Assembly (NCBI RefSeq): GCF_013337185.1
Contig: NZ_SWDE01000001.1
Span: 682,001-746,000 of the forward strand
Direction: 5' to 3'
DNA: 64,000 bases
From: Serratia proteamaculans
GTDB lineage: Bacteria > Pseudomonadota > Gammaproteobacteria > Enterobacterales > Enterobacteriaceae
Shown here in pieces: positions 1-10,747 of the stretch (the stretch's first letter is position 1; each line of letters starts with the position of its first letter). A program made the translations under genes and the position numbers. Below the pieces are notes generated by a model. That model saw only the letters and a list, made by a program, of their open reading frames with translations, had not been told where the DNA came from and made no database searches.

Positions 1-1887
1 AATGCGCGTGACCGCTACTTCGCCGCTGGCCTTGTCGATCGCCACATCGGCGACCCAGGCCGCCCAGGCGGCACCAAAGCCGGGGAATTTGCTGTGGATG
101 TAGCGCGCATAGGCAAAACCACGCCCGCGCAACACACCGTCTTCCGCTGGGGTTTGCATCGGTTCGGTATGCGGCGTCCAGCCAGCGCGCTCGGCGGTGC
201 TGAGCATCAGTTCAGTGGCACGTTGATCCTTGATATAACGCAGGCGGTACTCGAGCGGATCCACACCGGCCGCGATGGCCAGCTCATCAATATAGGACTC
301 GTGCGCGAAGGTATTCGGCAGTGCCGACACGCCGCGCATCCAGGAGGCACGAACGATGGGTGCCATGTCCTCAATGCTGACGCGCAGTTCCGGGTATTCA
401 TATGGCGGCACTGAGGTGCGGTCCCCCATCTCATAAGCCACCGGTACCGGCTCCACCATGCCGGTCAGCAACAACGCCAGCGTGGGGGCGCCGTTGGACG
501 GATAATAAGTGCGAAAATCATAGGCCACCGGATGACCGGCGGCGTCCAACCCACCATCCACCTCCATCAACTGTGCCGTGCCCTTGGGTTCCCACAGGTG
601 TTCCTGCTCACGGGTGAGCTGCACCCGCACCGGACGCCCTACCGCACGCGACAATAATGCCGCATCGGCGCAGACATCATCGGCACAGTTGCGGCCATAG
701 CATCCCGCCGCCTCCATACGAATAATGTCGATCTGTTCTTCCGGGTACTCCAGCAACCAGGCGAGATCGGCACGCAGCAGATGCGGGTTCTGGCTACCTG
801 ACCACACCCGTAACAGCTTTGGCTGGTAGTCCGCCAATGCGCAGGAGGGCCCGATCGAAGCATGCAGTTGGTACGGCCACAGGTAGCTGCGGGTAAAGCG
901 CCGATCGGCTGCGGCCAATGCCGCATCCACATTGCCGGTGTCATGCACCACCCGCGTCGAATGCGGGTTATCACGCAGCGCCTGCGCCACATCGGTCATC
1001 TGCGACAGGTTACGCCGCCAGTCCTTCCAACTGACCTGCAGCGCCTCTGCTGCCTTGATCGCCTGCTCTTCGCGCTCGGCGACGATGCCGATAAAATCCC
1101 CGATCACCACCAGTTTGACGATGCCGGGAATATGGGCAATAGACTGCTCGTCCACCGCCAACAGGCTGGTGCCGACAAACTCTCCACTGTCATAGCCGGC
1201 ATAGGGCGGCCGTACCACCCGGCCATGCAGCATATTTGGCAGACGCATGTCGTGCACATAGGTAGATTCGCCGGTAGCCTTGGCCGGGATATCAACGCGT
1301 GCGGTGCTGGTGCCGACCAGGCGGTATTCGGCCTGCGGCTTGAGCGGTGCATCGCCGGAAACAGGCAGTTCTACATGCACGCCGGTGACCAGTTCGCCGT
1401 AGCTCAGCGCTGGCCCTTGTGGGCTGATAATCAGGCCGTCGTTCAACGTCAGTTGCTCAACCGCAACGCCAAAACGCTGCGCCGCCTGTTGCAGCAGCCA
1501 GCGGCGTGCCTCGGCGGCGGCATTACGCAGCGGCACGGCGGAAATCTGCAGCGTCGCGCTGGCGATGGTCGCGCCCTGATTCGGCGTGCTCTCGGTATCG
1601 CCCAACACCATGCGCACCTGCTCCATACGCAGGTAGAGCTCTTCGGCGACGATTTGCCCCAGCGCGGTGCGCACACCGGTGCCAAGATCAACATGGCCGT
1701 TGAAGGCGTAGACCTCTCCACTGTCGCAAATGGCGATAAACAGCCCCTGCTCTTTGGGTTTCAGGATCGGCGTCTGGCCTTTCGGCACCAGCCCCGGCGG
1801 CGGTTGGATCTGATCGATAATCAGCAGCGTGCCATGACGCTGCAATAGTTCGGCCTGGCTCGGTAATGAGGAATGGGTGTCAGTCAT
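1..1887 (-). CDS. nicB: Nicotinate dehydrogenase large (molybdopterin) subunit, 3' end outside the window
   Basis: The reading frame stays open to the left edge, so only the first 629 codons are visible. The translation is a molybdopterin-binding hydroxylase of the xanthine dehydrogenase family, in the branch of isoquinoline/nicotinate dehydrogenases: it opens with MTDTHSSLPSQAELLQRHG, then has Gly-rich substrate/cofactor segments such as FNGHVDLGTGVRTALGQ and EAAGCYGRNCADDV. With NicA it should hydroxylate nicotinate at C6, the first step of the pathway. Its ATG overlaps the end of nicA by 8 bp, which implies translational coupling. Pseudomonas NicB carries cytochrome c domains at its C-terminus; whether this one does cannot be seen. 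The nic context makes nicotinate the best substrate guess, though a related N-heterocycle is possible. Confidence 0.85.
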   Translation of the reverse strand, partial: MTDTHSSLPSQAELLQRHGTLLIIDQIQPPPGLVPKGQTPILKPKEQGLFIAICDSGEVYAFNGHVDLGTGVRTALGQIVAEELYLRMEQVRMVLGDTESTPNQGATIASATLQISAVPLRNAAAEARRWLLQQAAQRFGVAVEQLTLNDGLIISPQGPALSYGELVTGVHVELPVSGDAPLKPQAEYRLVGTSTARVDIPAKATGESTYVHDMRLPNMLHGRVVRPPYAGYDSGEFVGTSLLAVDEQSIAHIPGIVKLVVIGDFIGIVAEREEQAIKAAEALQVSWKDWRRNLSQMTDVAQALRDNPHSTRVVHDTGNVDAALAAADRRFTRSYLWPYQLHASIGPSCALADYQPKLLRVWSGSQNPHLLRADLAWLLEYPEEQIDIIRMEAAGCYGRNCADDVCADAALLSRAVGRPVRVQLTREQEHLWEPKGTAQLMEVDGGLDAAGHPVAYDFRTYYPSNGAPTLALLLTGMVEPVPVAYEMGDRTSVPPYEYPELRVSIEDMAPIVRASWMRGVSALPNTFAHESYIDELAIAAGVDPLEYRLRYIKDQRATELMLSTAERAGWTPHTEPMQTPAEDGVLRGRGFAYARYIHSKFPGFGAAWAAWVADVAIDKASGEVAVTRI

Positions 1888-2422
1888 GGGGCGAGGTTTC
1901 CTCACTGCGGCAGAGAATGATCGCGCGCTGAACTGCACGCAGGATTTCGATATGGGTGCCGCAGCGGCACAGGTTGCCGGACAGCGCCTGGCGGATTTCG
2001 CGATCGCTGGGCGACGGGTTGCGATCCAGCAGGGCTTTGGTGGTCATGATCATGCCATTGAGGCAGTAGCCGCACTGCGCAGCCTGTTCCTCAATAAAGG
2101 CACGCTGCACCGGGTGCAGATGGTCGCGATCGCCCAGCCCTTCCAGCGTGGTCACCGCGCGACCGGTCATACCCAGCGCCGGGATCACACAAGAGCGAGC
2201 GGCAATGCCGTCGACCAACACGGTGCAGGCTCCGCATTCGCCGAGGCCACAGCCGTATTTCGGGCCGTTGAGCGCCAGATCGTTACGTAACACCAATAGC
2301 AGAGGAGTATCCGCCATTACCCGGGTATGAATATTTTCGCCGTTGACTGACAGCATCAGCGGATGCTCCGTCAGTGTTTTTACCGCGCCTTCCCTGGGCA
2401 ATTGCACTTCAGCTATCGCCAT
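1880..2422 (-). CDS. nicA: Nicotinate dehydrogenase small subunit, two [2Fe-2S] clusters
   Basis: This is the small iron-sulfur subunit that passes electrons from the molybdenum site of NicB. The N-terminal half has the plant-type ferredoxin motif (CGLGECGACTVLVDG plus a later Cys). The C-terminal half has the helical second-cluster motifs CGYCLNGM and CRCGTH. I chose the ATG at 2422 because GGAG sits 8 bases upstream; the frame extends to 2467 but that start lies inside an ERIC-type repeat. The product is 180 residues, slightly longer than usual because of an N-terminal leader of about 20 residues. It follows the MarR gene by 153 bp and overlaps nicB. The family is certain; nicotinate as substrate comes from the neighbourhood. 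Confidence 0.87.
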   Translation of the reverse strand: MAIAEVQLPREGAVKTLTEHPLMLSVNGENIHTRVMADTPLLLVLRNDLALNGPKYGCGLGECGACTVLVDGIAARSCVIPALGMTGRAVTTLEGLGDRDHLHPVQRAFIEEQAAQCGYCLNGMIMTTKALLDRNPSPSDREIRQALSGNLCRCGTHIEILRAVQRAIILCRSEETSPHD

Positions 2423-2449
2423 TATTGCGTCTCCGCCTGCGCTCTGGTT

Positions 2450-2511
2450 ATACCCGTCATCTTTCAAATCGCAGCTGGGCGCCTGGCTGCAACTTGAAAG
2501 CTATAGGGTAT
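2450..2511. repeat. Short, internally deleted ERIC-like element
   Basis: The ends are inverted repeats of about 26 bp: ATACCC...CTTTCAA..CGCAGC on the left, and its near complement GCTGCAACTTGAAAG...GGGTAT on the right. The same ends bound the 125-bp element at 59337-59461, but the central hairpin of that copy is missing here. It lies between the MarR gene and nicA, so it is transcribed if nicX-marR-nicA-nicB is one operon. Confidence 0.8.
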
Positions 2512-2575
2512 GTCTTGTGGGCCGTGGCCTCGCCGCCACCGCACTCACCAGACAACCGCAGTTGCGGATGGCGAA

Positions 2576-3049
2576 TCAGCCGGGCGGCTGGTCTTCCAGC
2601 ATTTTATTAAGCAGGAACATCAGTGCTATACGTTCGGCCGGATTCAAGGTGCCGAAAGTTAATTCTGTGATCGTCGCCGCATGCGGCACCGTTTCCGTCA
2701 GCAGTGCGGCACCGGTCTCGGTCAACCCGACCACCACTTTGCGTCGATCGACAGGATCCGGCATCACGGTAATCAGCTCGCGCGCTTTGAGCCGCTCGAT
2801 AATGCCGCGAATGGTGGCCTGATCGACCGCCGTCACCTGTACCAGCTCGGTCAACGAACTTGGGCCCATGTCACGTACCGCGCACAGGGTAATAAACTGC
2901 ACGGCGGTCAGTTGCGAATCGCCAACGTTTTGCTGGAAAATCGCCACATGGCGCTGATAAACCTTACGCAGCAAGTGCCCGACCTGTTCGGTAAAATGAT
3001 AATTTTCGGTCTTGCCGCTCTCTGCAGCCGGGTATTCGGGGGGCGTCAT
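2576..3049 (-). CDS. nicR: MarR-family regulator of the nicotinate cluster
   Basis: A 157-residue winged-helix protein of MarR type. The DNA-binding part runs about 45-115: LTELVQVTAVDQATIRGIIERL is the recognition helix region, followed by the DPVDRRKVVVGLT wing. The ATG at 3049 is preferred, with GAGAG upstream; a GTG at 3079 would add 10 residues with a poorer site. In Pseudomonas a MarR protein (NicR) represses the nic genes and is released by a pathway intermediate; position between nicX and nicA suggests the same role here. The likely operator is the imperfect palindrome at 4424-4445. The family call is firm; the gene symbol rests on context. Confidence 0.8.
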   Translation of the reverse strand: MTPPEYPAAESGKTENYHFTEQVGHLLRKVYQRHVAIFQQNVGDSQLTAVQFITLCAVRDMGPSSLTELVQVTAVDQATIRGIIERLKARELITVMPDPVDRRKVVVGLTETGAALLTETVPHAATITELTFGTLNPAERIALMFLLNKMLEDQPPG

Positions 3050-3114
3050 TGCGTTACTCTCACCATCTATGGAAACCACCGAGAATAGTACAAACCCCCG
3101 CGTTTGGCAGCAAG

Positions 3115-4173
3115 TTAACCCTGGCTGACTCGCGATGCTGCCGGTGCCACCACTTCACCATCCGCCACCACCGTGGTGCCGTCCAGGCTGATGTCGCAAT
3201 GACGTAGCGCGATATCCATATGGCACGGGGTTTTACGCGTGCCGCCGACTTCGGTATTCGGCCCGGTGGAGAACAGGAAATTGCCGTAGAAAGCGCGAGC
3301 ATCCATACACATACCGTCGTTTTTATCGTGCAGCCCCATCGCCGTCCATTGCGCTCGCGGCTGCAAGCCCCAGCCAATATGCGAAATACCGTACACTTCC
3401 GGATCGTTGAAATACTTCATGTACTCCCGCAGATATTCTGCCTCGAAGCCACCGTGAATGCGCGTAACAAAGCCTTTGTCGACCTCAAGCGTTATACGTT
3501 CGCGCGCGTAACTTTTAAACGGCAGCAGGATATCGCCCACCTCCAGCACCAAAACCCCTTCTGCCTGTTCTTCATTCGGCCAGGTGAACAGGAAACCGCT
3601 CGGCCAGTGATCCCAGCGCCCCGGTTCGTCGGCATAACCGTATTCGGTCACCGTCGGGTACTGCCCCAGTGGCGCACGGAAGTCACTGCCGGCGGCAGAC
3701 TTCACCTGCATCAGCTTGGCCTGCTCCAGTACTTCGGCAGCGGCCAGCACCCGCGCTTTATCCTCAGCATTAGGCAACATGCGTGCCAACACCTCCGGGG
3801 GCTCTACGGCCAGCAGAATGCGCGTGCCGGTTTTCAGGATCTGCTCCTGTTCCGGCGAATGCAGCAACATCATGGTGTCGACGATCAGATCGGCCGCCTC
3901 CAGTGCGCGTTGTGCCGCGTGGTTACCGGTCAGCGCCGTATCGCCACAGTAAGCCGTCATGTCATTGCCCATGGCGCGCGGATGGTTGAACGAAGGCAGT
4001 TCTACCGTGTAAACCTTGGCCCCCAGCCGCAATGCTGCATCGGTGGCGGCGCGCACCGTCCGCGCGTCGGAATAGTGACTTTTCAGGATCGCCACGCTTT
4101 GCGAAGCATCAACCTTCGACAGCGTAAGCACCTGCTCGAACAGTTGAACCAACTGACTATCATTGACCGCCAT
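3115..4173 (-). CDS. nicX: 2,5-dihydroxypyridine 5,6-dioxygenase
   Basis: Iron-dependent ring-opening enzyme that converts 2,5-dihydroxypyridine and O2 to N-formylmaleamate. It has 352 residues. His265 (in GISHIGWG), His318 and Asp320 (in TPCHMDIAL) fall at the residue numbers I recall for the iron ligands of Pseudomonas putida NicX, which makes the call strong. The ATG at 4173 follows AGGAG with normal spacing. It is the first gene of the minus-strand arm, 65 bp before the MarR gene, and is transcribed divergently from nicC across a 331-bp promoter region. Together with NicC and NicD it completes the aromatic-to-aliphatic part of the pathway. Confidence 0.92.
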   Translation of the reverse strand: MAVNDSQLVQLFEQVLTLSKVDASQSVAILKSHYSDARTVRAATDAALRLGAKVYTVELPSFNHPRAMGNDMTAYCGDTALTGNHAAQRALEAADLIVDTMMLLHSPEQEQILKTGTRILLAVEPPEVLARMLPNAEDKARVLAAAEVLEQAKLMQVKSAAGSDFRAPLGQYPTVTEYGYADEPGRWDHWPSGFLFTWPNEEQAEGVLVLEVGDILLPFKSYARERITLEVDKGFVTRIHGGFEAEYLREYMKYFNDPEVYGISHIGWGLQPRAQWTAMGLHDKNDGMCMDARAFYGNFLFSTGPNTEVGGTRKTPCHMDIALRHCDISLDGTTVVADGEVVAPAASRVSQG

Positions 4174-6444
<2,271 letters not shown>

Positions 6445-6460
6445 TCAAGGAGCCTTTGTC

Positions 6461-7213
6461 ATGAGCAAAAATTACCGTATCGGCCAGATAGTACCCAGTT
6501 CCAACACCACGATGGAAACCGAGATCCCGGCGATGCTGACCGCGCGCCAGTTGATCCGCCCGGAACGCTTTACCTTCCACTCCAGCCGCATGCGCATGAA
6601 GCACGTCAGCAAGGCAGAACTGGCGGCGATGGACGCCGAATCAGACCGCTGCGCACTGGAGCTTTCCGACGCGCAGGTTGACGTACTGGGCTATGCCTGC
6701 CTGGTGGCAATTATGTCGATGGGCCTGGGCTATCACCGTGAGTCCCAGGCCAGATTGGCGCAGGTTACCCAAAACAACAACGCCGCTGCCCCGGTGATCA
6801 GCAGCGCCGGTGCGTTGGTCAACGGCCTGAAGGTGCTGGGTGCCAAACGCATTGCGCTGGTGGCCCCCTACATGAAGCCGCTGACCCAAATGGTGGTGGA
6901 CTATATCGAGCACGAAGGCATTGAGGTCAAGGTCTGGCGCGCACTGGAGATCGCCGACAATCTGGCGGTAGGTCGCCATGATCCGGCCAATCTGCCAGGC
7001 ATTGTCGCCGAGATGGATCTGAGCGATGTCGACGCTATTGTGCTGTCCGCCTGCGTACAAATGCCGTCCTTACCGGCAGTTGCCACCGTAGAGGCGCAAA
7101 CCGGCAAGCCGGTGCTGACCGCCGCCATCGCCACCACCTACGCCATGCTGACCGCACTGGAACTGGAGCCGATCGTTCCCGGTGCCGGCGCCCTGCTTTC
7201 CGGCGCTTATTAA
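6461..7213 (+). CDS. nicE: Maleate cis-trans isomerase
   Basis: Isomerises maleate to fumarate, feeding the TCA cycle. The 250-residue protein belongs to the Asp/Glu racemase-like fold. Two Cys sit in equivalent halves, Cys80 in LGYACLVAIMS and Cys198 in LSACVQMPSL, as expected for the two catalytic cysteines. The N-terminus RIGQIVPSSNTTMETEIPAM is typical of maleate isomerases. AAGGAG lies 9 bp upstream of the ATG. It is in the nicC-D-E-F run and is followed by nicF after 9 bp. Confidence 0.9.
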   Translation: MSKNYRIGQIVPSSNTTMETEIPAMLTARQLIRPERFTFHSSRMRMKHVSKAELAAMDAESDRCALELSDAQVDVLGYACLVAIMSMGLGYHRESQARLAQVTQNNNAAAPVISSAGALVNGLKVLGAKRIALVAPYMKPLTQMVVDYIEHEGIEVKVWRALEIADNLAVGRHDPANLPGIVAEMDLSDVDAIVLSACVQMPSLPAVATVEAQTGKPVLTAAIATTYAMLTALELEPIVPGAGALLSGAY

Positions 7214-7222
7214 GGAGGCAAA

Positions 7223-7858
7223 ATGTCTGCCGATAATTCACTCACCGATAACTACCAGGGCGTTTGGGGCAACCGCATCGGTTTCGGCCAACGTCCGGCC
7301 CTGTTGGTGGTCGACTTTATGCAGGGCTACACCACCGAGGGCGCGCCTCTGTTCGCCCCCGGCGTAGTCAGCGCGGTCGAAGAAAGCGTAGCGCTGCTGG
7401 CAACCGCTCGCCAGACAGGAGTTCCGGTGATCCACACCAATATCCGCTATCATGCAGGGCATTTTGCCGATGGCGGCATCTGGGTAAAAAAAGCACCGGT
7501 TATGAAAGACATGGTGGAAGGGAATCCGCTGGCGGCGTTCTGCCCGCAGGTGGCCCCGCTGGCGACGGAGGTGGTGCTGACCAAGCAGTATGCCAGCGCT
7601 TTTTTCGGTACTTCGCTGGCCCCGATGCTGGTGGCGCTCGGCATCGATACCCTGCTGCTGGCCGGCTGTTCCACCAGCGGTTGCATCCGTGCCAGCGCTG
7701 TGGACGCGGTGCAGCACGGATTCCGTACCATCGTGGTACGTGAATGTGTCGGCGATCGCCACCCTGGTCCGCATGAGGCCAACCTGTTCGATATCGACAG
7801 TAAATACGGCGACGTCGTGGCCAAACAGGAGGCTATCGCTTATCTGAAACGGTTGTAA
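7223..7858 (+). CDS. nicF: Maleamate amidohydrolase
   Basis: Cysteine hydrolase of the isochorismatase fold that turns maleamate into maleate plus ammonia. The 211 residues show the expected triad: Asp31 in LLVVDFMQGY, Lys121 in VLTKQYASAF and Cys154 in STSGCIRASA. The AAGGAGGCAAA site before the ATG is strong. It ends the tight catabolic run; a 144-bp gap with a short hairpin (AGGCGC/GCGCCT, 7898-7914) separates it from the transporter, which may lower read-through. The fold also covers nicotinamidases, but operon position favours maleamate. Confidence 0.9.
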   Translation: MSADNSLTDNYQGVWGNRIGFGQRPALLVVDFMQGYTTEGAPLFAPGVVSAVEESVALLATARQTGVPVIHTNIRYHAGHFADGGIWVKKAPVMKDMVEGNPLAAFCPQVAPLATEVVLTKQYASAFFGTSLAPMLVALGIDTLLLAGCSTSGCIRASAVDAVQHGFRTIVVRECVGDRHPGPHEANLFDIDSKYGDVVAKQEAIAYLKRL

Positions 7859-8002
7859 TCGAGAGATTCACCTGCACGGAGTGCTGAAAAATCAAGAAGG
7901 CGCGGCAAGCGCCTCAGGTGACCGCCCGAGACAGAGCGGCTGCCAGCAAACACACAACGCTCCTCCTCCGGAGGCCACTATGCACCACCTGGAGACATCA
8001 TC

Positions 8003-9310
8003 ATGGCCATTGTTGAAACCCCGCTAGCCGGGAAAGCGGGCGCAGAATCGCTTCTGTACCGCAAAATCACCTGGAAGCTGATCCCGTTCCTCTGTCTGTG
8101 CTATTTGGCCGCCTACCTCGACCGCATTAACGTCGGGCTGGCCAAGTTGCAGATGGCCGATCAACTGCAACTGAGCGAAGCGGCCTTCGGTCTGGGGGCC
8201 GGGCTGTTCTTTGTCGGCTATATCCTGTTTGAGGTGCCGAGCAACCTGATCCTGCAACGGGTCGGCGCCAAGGTGTGGATTGCCCGCATCATGATCACCT
8301 GGGGCCTGCTTTCCGCCTGCACCATGTTCGTCACCACCCCGAACCAGTTTTATGTCATCCGTTTTCTGCTCGGCGTGGCGGAAGCCGGTTTTCTGCCCGG
8401 CGTGCTGTATTACCTGACGCTGTGGTTCCCGACCTACCGTCGCGGCCGCATTATTGCGCTGTTCATGATCGGTCTGCCGCTGTCGAGCGTGCTCGGTGGC
8501 CCGATTTCCGGCTGGATCATGGGGCATTTTGATATGCGCCACGGGCTGCACGGCTGGCAATGGCTGTTCCTGCTGGAAGGTATCCCCAGCGTACTGTTGG
8601 GCATATTGACGTTCTGGGTGTTACCGAACCATTTCCGTCAGGCCAAATGGTTATCCGAGGAAGAGAAACAACGTATTGCCGAGGATTTGGCAAGGGACGA
8701 CGCCGAAGCCAGCCACAGTAAACACAGCTTCCGCGATGGCTTCTTTAATCTCAAGGTCTGGATGCTAGGCGGCATAGACTTCTCGATCCTGCTGAGTGCC
8801 TATGCGATGGGATTCTGGATGCCGACCTTTATCAAAACCGCCGGGGTGACCGACATTACCACCATCGGTATGCTGACCGCGCTACCGAGCGTCGCCGCCC
8901 TGCTGGGTATGCTGGTGATCGGCACCAGTTCGGACCGTATGCGTGAGCGGCGCTGGCATATCATAGTGCCGTTTATTGTTGGCGCGATGGCGATGGCCGG
9001 TAGTACCTTCTTCACCCATAGCGTGATCGCCACGGTGTTGTTGTTCTCTGTTGCTCAGGCGGCGATCATCGGTGCAGTACCGGTGTTCTTCAGCCTGCCC
9101 GCCACCTTCCTGCGCGGTACCGCGGCGGCAACCGGCTTCGCGCTGGCCTGCTCGTTGGCCAATATTGCCGGGTTGGTGAGTAATTCGCTGATGGGGCTGG
9201 CGCTGGATCTGACCGGTAAAAGCGGTGGCGCCCTCTGGGCGTTCGCCGGTTGCCTGCTGTTAAGTTCGTTACTGGTGGTCGCTCTGCCGGCCAAGGTGGT
9301 TAACCGCTGA
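8003..9310 (+). CDS. nicT: MFS transporter for nicotinate or a pathway metabolite
   Basis: A 435-residue inner-membrane transporter of the anion:cation symporter family (phthalate/glucarate permease type). The family signature LDRINVGLAKLQM is at residues 36-48, and about 12 hydrophobic segments follow with a central charged loop near 215-240. GGAG lies 8 bp before the ATG. It is on the same strand as nicCDEF and probably co-transcribed. Import of nicotinate or a hydroxylated derivative is the natural reading, but substrate cannot be read from sequence. No outer-membrane porin (nicP in Pseudomonas) is next to it. Confidence 0.8.
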   Translation: MAIVETPLAGKAGAESLLYRKITWKLIPFLCLCYLAAYLDRINVGLAKLQMADQLQLSEAAFGLGAGLFFVGYILFEVPSNLILQRVGAKVWIARIMITWGLLSACTMFVTTPNQFYVIRFLLGVAEAGFLPGVLYYLTLWFPTYRRGRIIALFMIGLPLSSVLGGPISGWIMGHFDMRHGLHGWQWLFLLEGIPSVLLGILTFWVLPNHFRQAKWLSEEEKQRIAEDLARDDAEASHSKHSFRDGFFNLKVWMLGGIDFSILLSAYAMGFWMPTFIKTAGVTDITTIGMLTALPSVAALLGMLVIGTSSDRMRERRWHIIVPFIVGAMAMAGSTFFTHSVIATVLLFSVAQAAIIGAVPVFFSLPATFLRGTAAATGFALACSLANIAGLVSNSLMGLALDLTGKSGGALWAFAGCLLLSSLLVVALPAKVVNR

Positions 9311-9340
9311 GGAGGTTGGGCTCCGTTCGCGGGGCCCGGC

Positions 9341-10546
9341 TTATTGGCAGGTAAAATGCCCGTCCGCCGCCTCGCCCATGCGTTGCAGCAGGCGGTGACC
9401 AATATTATTGCTCCAGTTGAAGCTGTTTTGCAGCACCACTACCGCCGTTTTATGGCGCAGATCCAACCCGATGTAGCTGGAATAGCCACCGATAAACCCC
9501 ACCTGATAGGTAATTTGCTGGCTACCTACGTCATCGACCACCCAGGCGATAGCCGCGGCCTCTTTACTGCGTGCAAAATGCACGGTCAGCGAGTCTTTCA
9601 ACGCCTGATCCAATGCCGTCGAACCGGTCGGGACAAAATGCGCCTGCGCATAGCGCAACAAATCGTCGGCGTCGGTATACAGCCCGGCGGCACCCATCAT
9701 ATAAGAAGAAAACTGCCAGTCGGGCACCGGCTGTCCACGCCGAATAAACTTGGGCTGATCGCCGGCATGGCCAATAGCCCGCTGCACGTAGCCCGGCAAT
9801 TGCTGAGCATCGTAACTGGTGTGGGTCAGCCCCAATGGCTGGAGGATGTTTTCCGTCGTCAGGCGATCGACGGTTTTGCCGGTGCGCCGTTGCAGAATGT
9901 AATCAAGCAGCGCATAGCCCAGATTGGAATAGCGCGGCGCTTGCTCCGCCGGAGCTTTAAAATAGGCCAGGTCATCAAGGACTTTAGGCGTATCCAGCGA
10001 GCCATAAAAATTATCGCCGGTAAACAGGTAGCGGACAAAGGCACCCAGCATCTCCGGCGTCATCATCTGACGTGGCAGACCCGAGGTATGGGTCACCAAC
10101 TGCAGCAAGGTAATTTTGGCCGCATCCTTGCTGAGCAAGGTACCCGGCGGCAGTAAGGTTGCCAACGTATCGTCCCAATGCAGCACGCCCTTGTTGACCA
10201 ACACCACCGTGACTTCGGCAATAAATCCCTTGCTGACCGACCCCACGGCAAACAGCGTGTTGCCGTTAACCGGATAGCGCTGCTGCGCATCGGTCACGCC
10301 GTAGCCATAGGTGCGCGCCTGCCCGTCTGCCGTCAATACGCCCACCACCAACCCCGGCGTCTGCCCGCTGTCGACTATCGGCCGCGCCAGGTTGTCGACC
10401 TCGGCCTGCAGGTCAGCACTGCACGCCAAACGCCGGCTTTCCAGCGATGATGTGTCGGTCGGCATGCGTGACAACGTGCCACAGGCTGAAAGCAGCAATG
10501 GCATAATCAAAGAAAAACAGTGTGTTAGGAGGATTCTTATCTTCAT
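9341..10546 (-). CDS. Serine-hydrolase lipoprotein, beta-lactamase / PBP fold
   Basis: A 401-residue exported protein. The N-terminus MKIRILLTHCFSLIMPLLLSAC ends in the lipobox LLSAC, so it should be lipid-anchored at Cys22. The enzymatic domain has the SxxK motif SVSK (about residue 103) and YSN (about 206), which define the class C beta-lactamase/esterase/PBP4 fold; no clear KTG is seen, and VGFIGGYSSY is in its place. Such proteins act on peptidoglycan peptides or esters, rarely on beta-lactams. It converges with nicT and stands alone between nicT and dcp. Substrate unknown. Confidence 0.75.
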   Translation of the reverse strand: MKIRILLTHCFSLIMPLLLSACGTLSRMPTDTSSLESRRLACSADLQAEVDNLARPIVDSGQTPGLVVGVLTADGQARTYGYGVTDAQQRYPVNGNTLFAVGSVSKGFIAEVTVVLVNKGVLHWDDTLATLLPPGTLLSKDAAKITLLQLVTHTSGLPRQMMTPEMLGAFVRYLFTGDNFYGSLDTPKVLDDLAYFKAPAEQAPRYSNLGYALLDYILQRRTGKTVDRLTTENILQPLGLTHTSYDAQQLPGYVQRAIGHAGDQPKFIRRGQPVPDWQFSSYMMGAAGLYTDADDLLRYAQAHFVPTGSTALDQALKDSLTVHFARSKEAAAIAWVVDDVGSQQITYQVGFIGGYSSYIGLDLRHKTAVVVLQNSFNWSNNIGHRLLQRMGEAADGHFTCQ

Positions 10547-10611
10547 TGCTCACGGGCCAAAAAACAATCGGCGCATGATAAACCATCACACCGCCCATGT
10601 CCCCGTGGAAT

Positions 10612-10648
10612 GAAAAAAGGACGCAAGCAAGCTTGCGTCCTTTTTTTA
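10612..10648. terminator. Bidirectional rho-independent terminator downstream of dcp
   Basis: A 10-bp perfect stem GGACGCAAGC/GCTTGCGTCC (10619-10628 and 10631-10640) flanked by A6 on the left and T7 on the right. It can end the minus-strand dcp transcript and also act on the opposite strand. Confidence 0.85.
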
Positions 10649-10747
10649 TGGTAGGGGCGCTGCATGCTGCGCCCTGTCTAACAATCAATGGGTTACATCG
10701 GGTCGAACATGTTCGACCCCTACCGATGTAGCCCTCCACCATGAGGG

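Noticed and set aside
862-1848. Long plus-strand frame of 328 codons within nicB
   Set aside because: It lies entirely opposite the nicB frame, which has clear family motifs. The translation is Gln/His/Arg-rich without any domain, as expected for an antisense shadow in GC-rich DNA.
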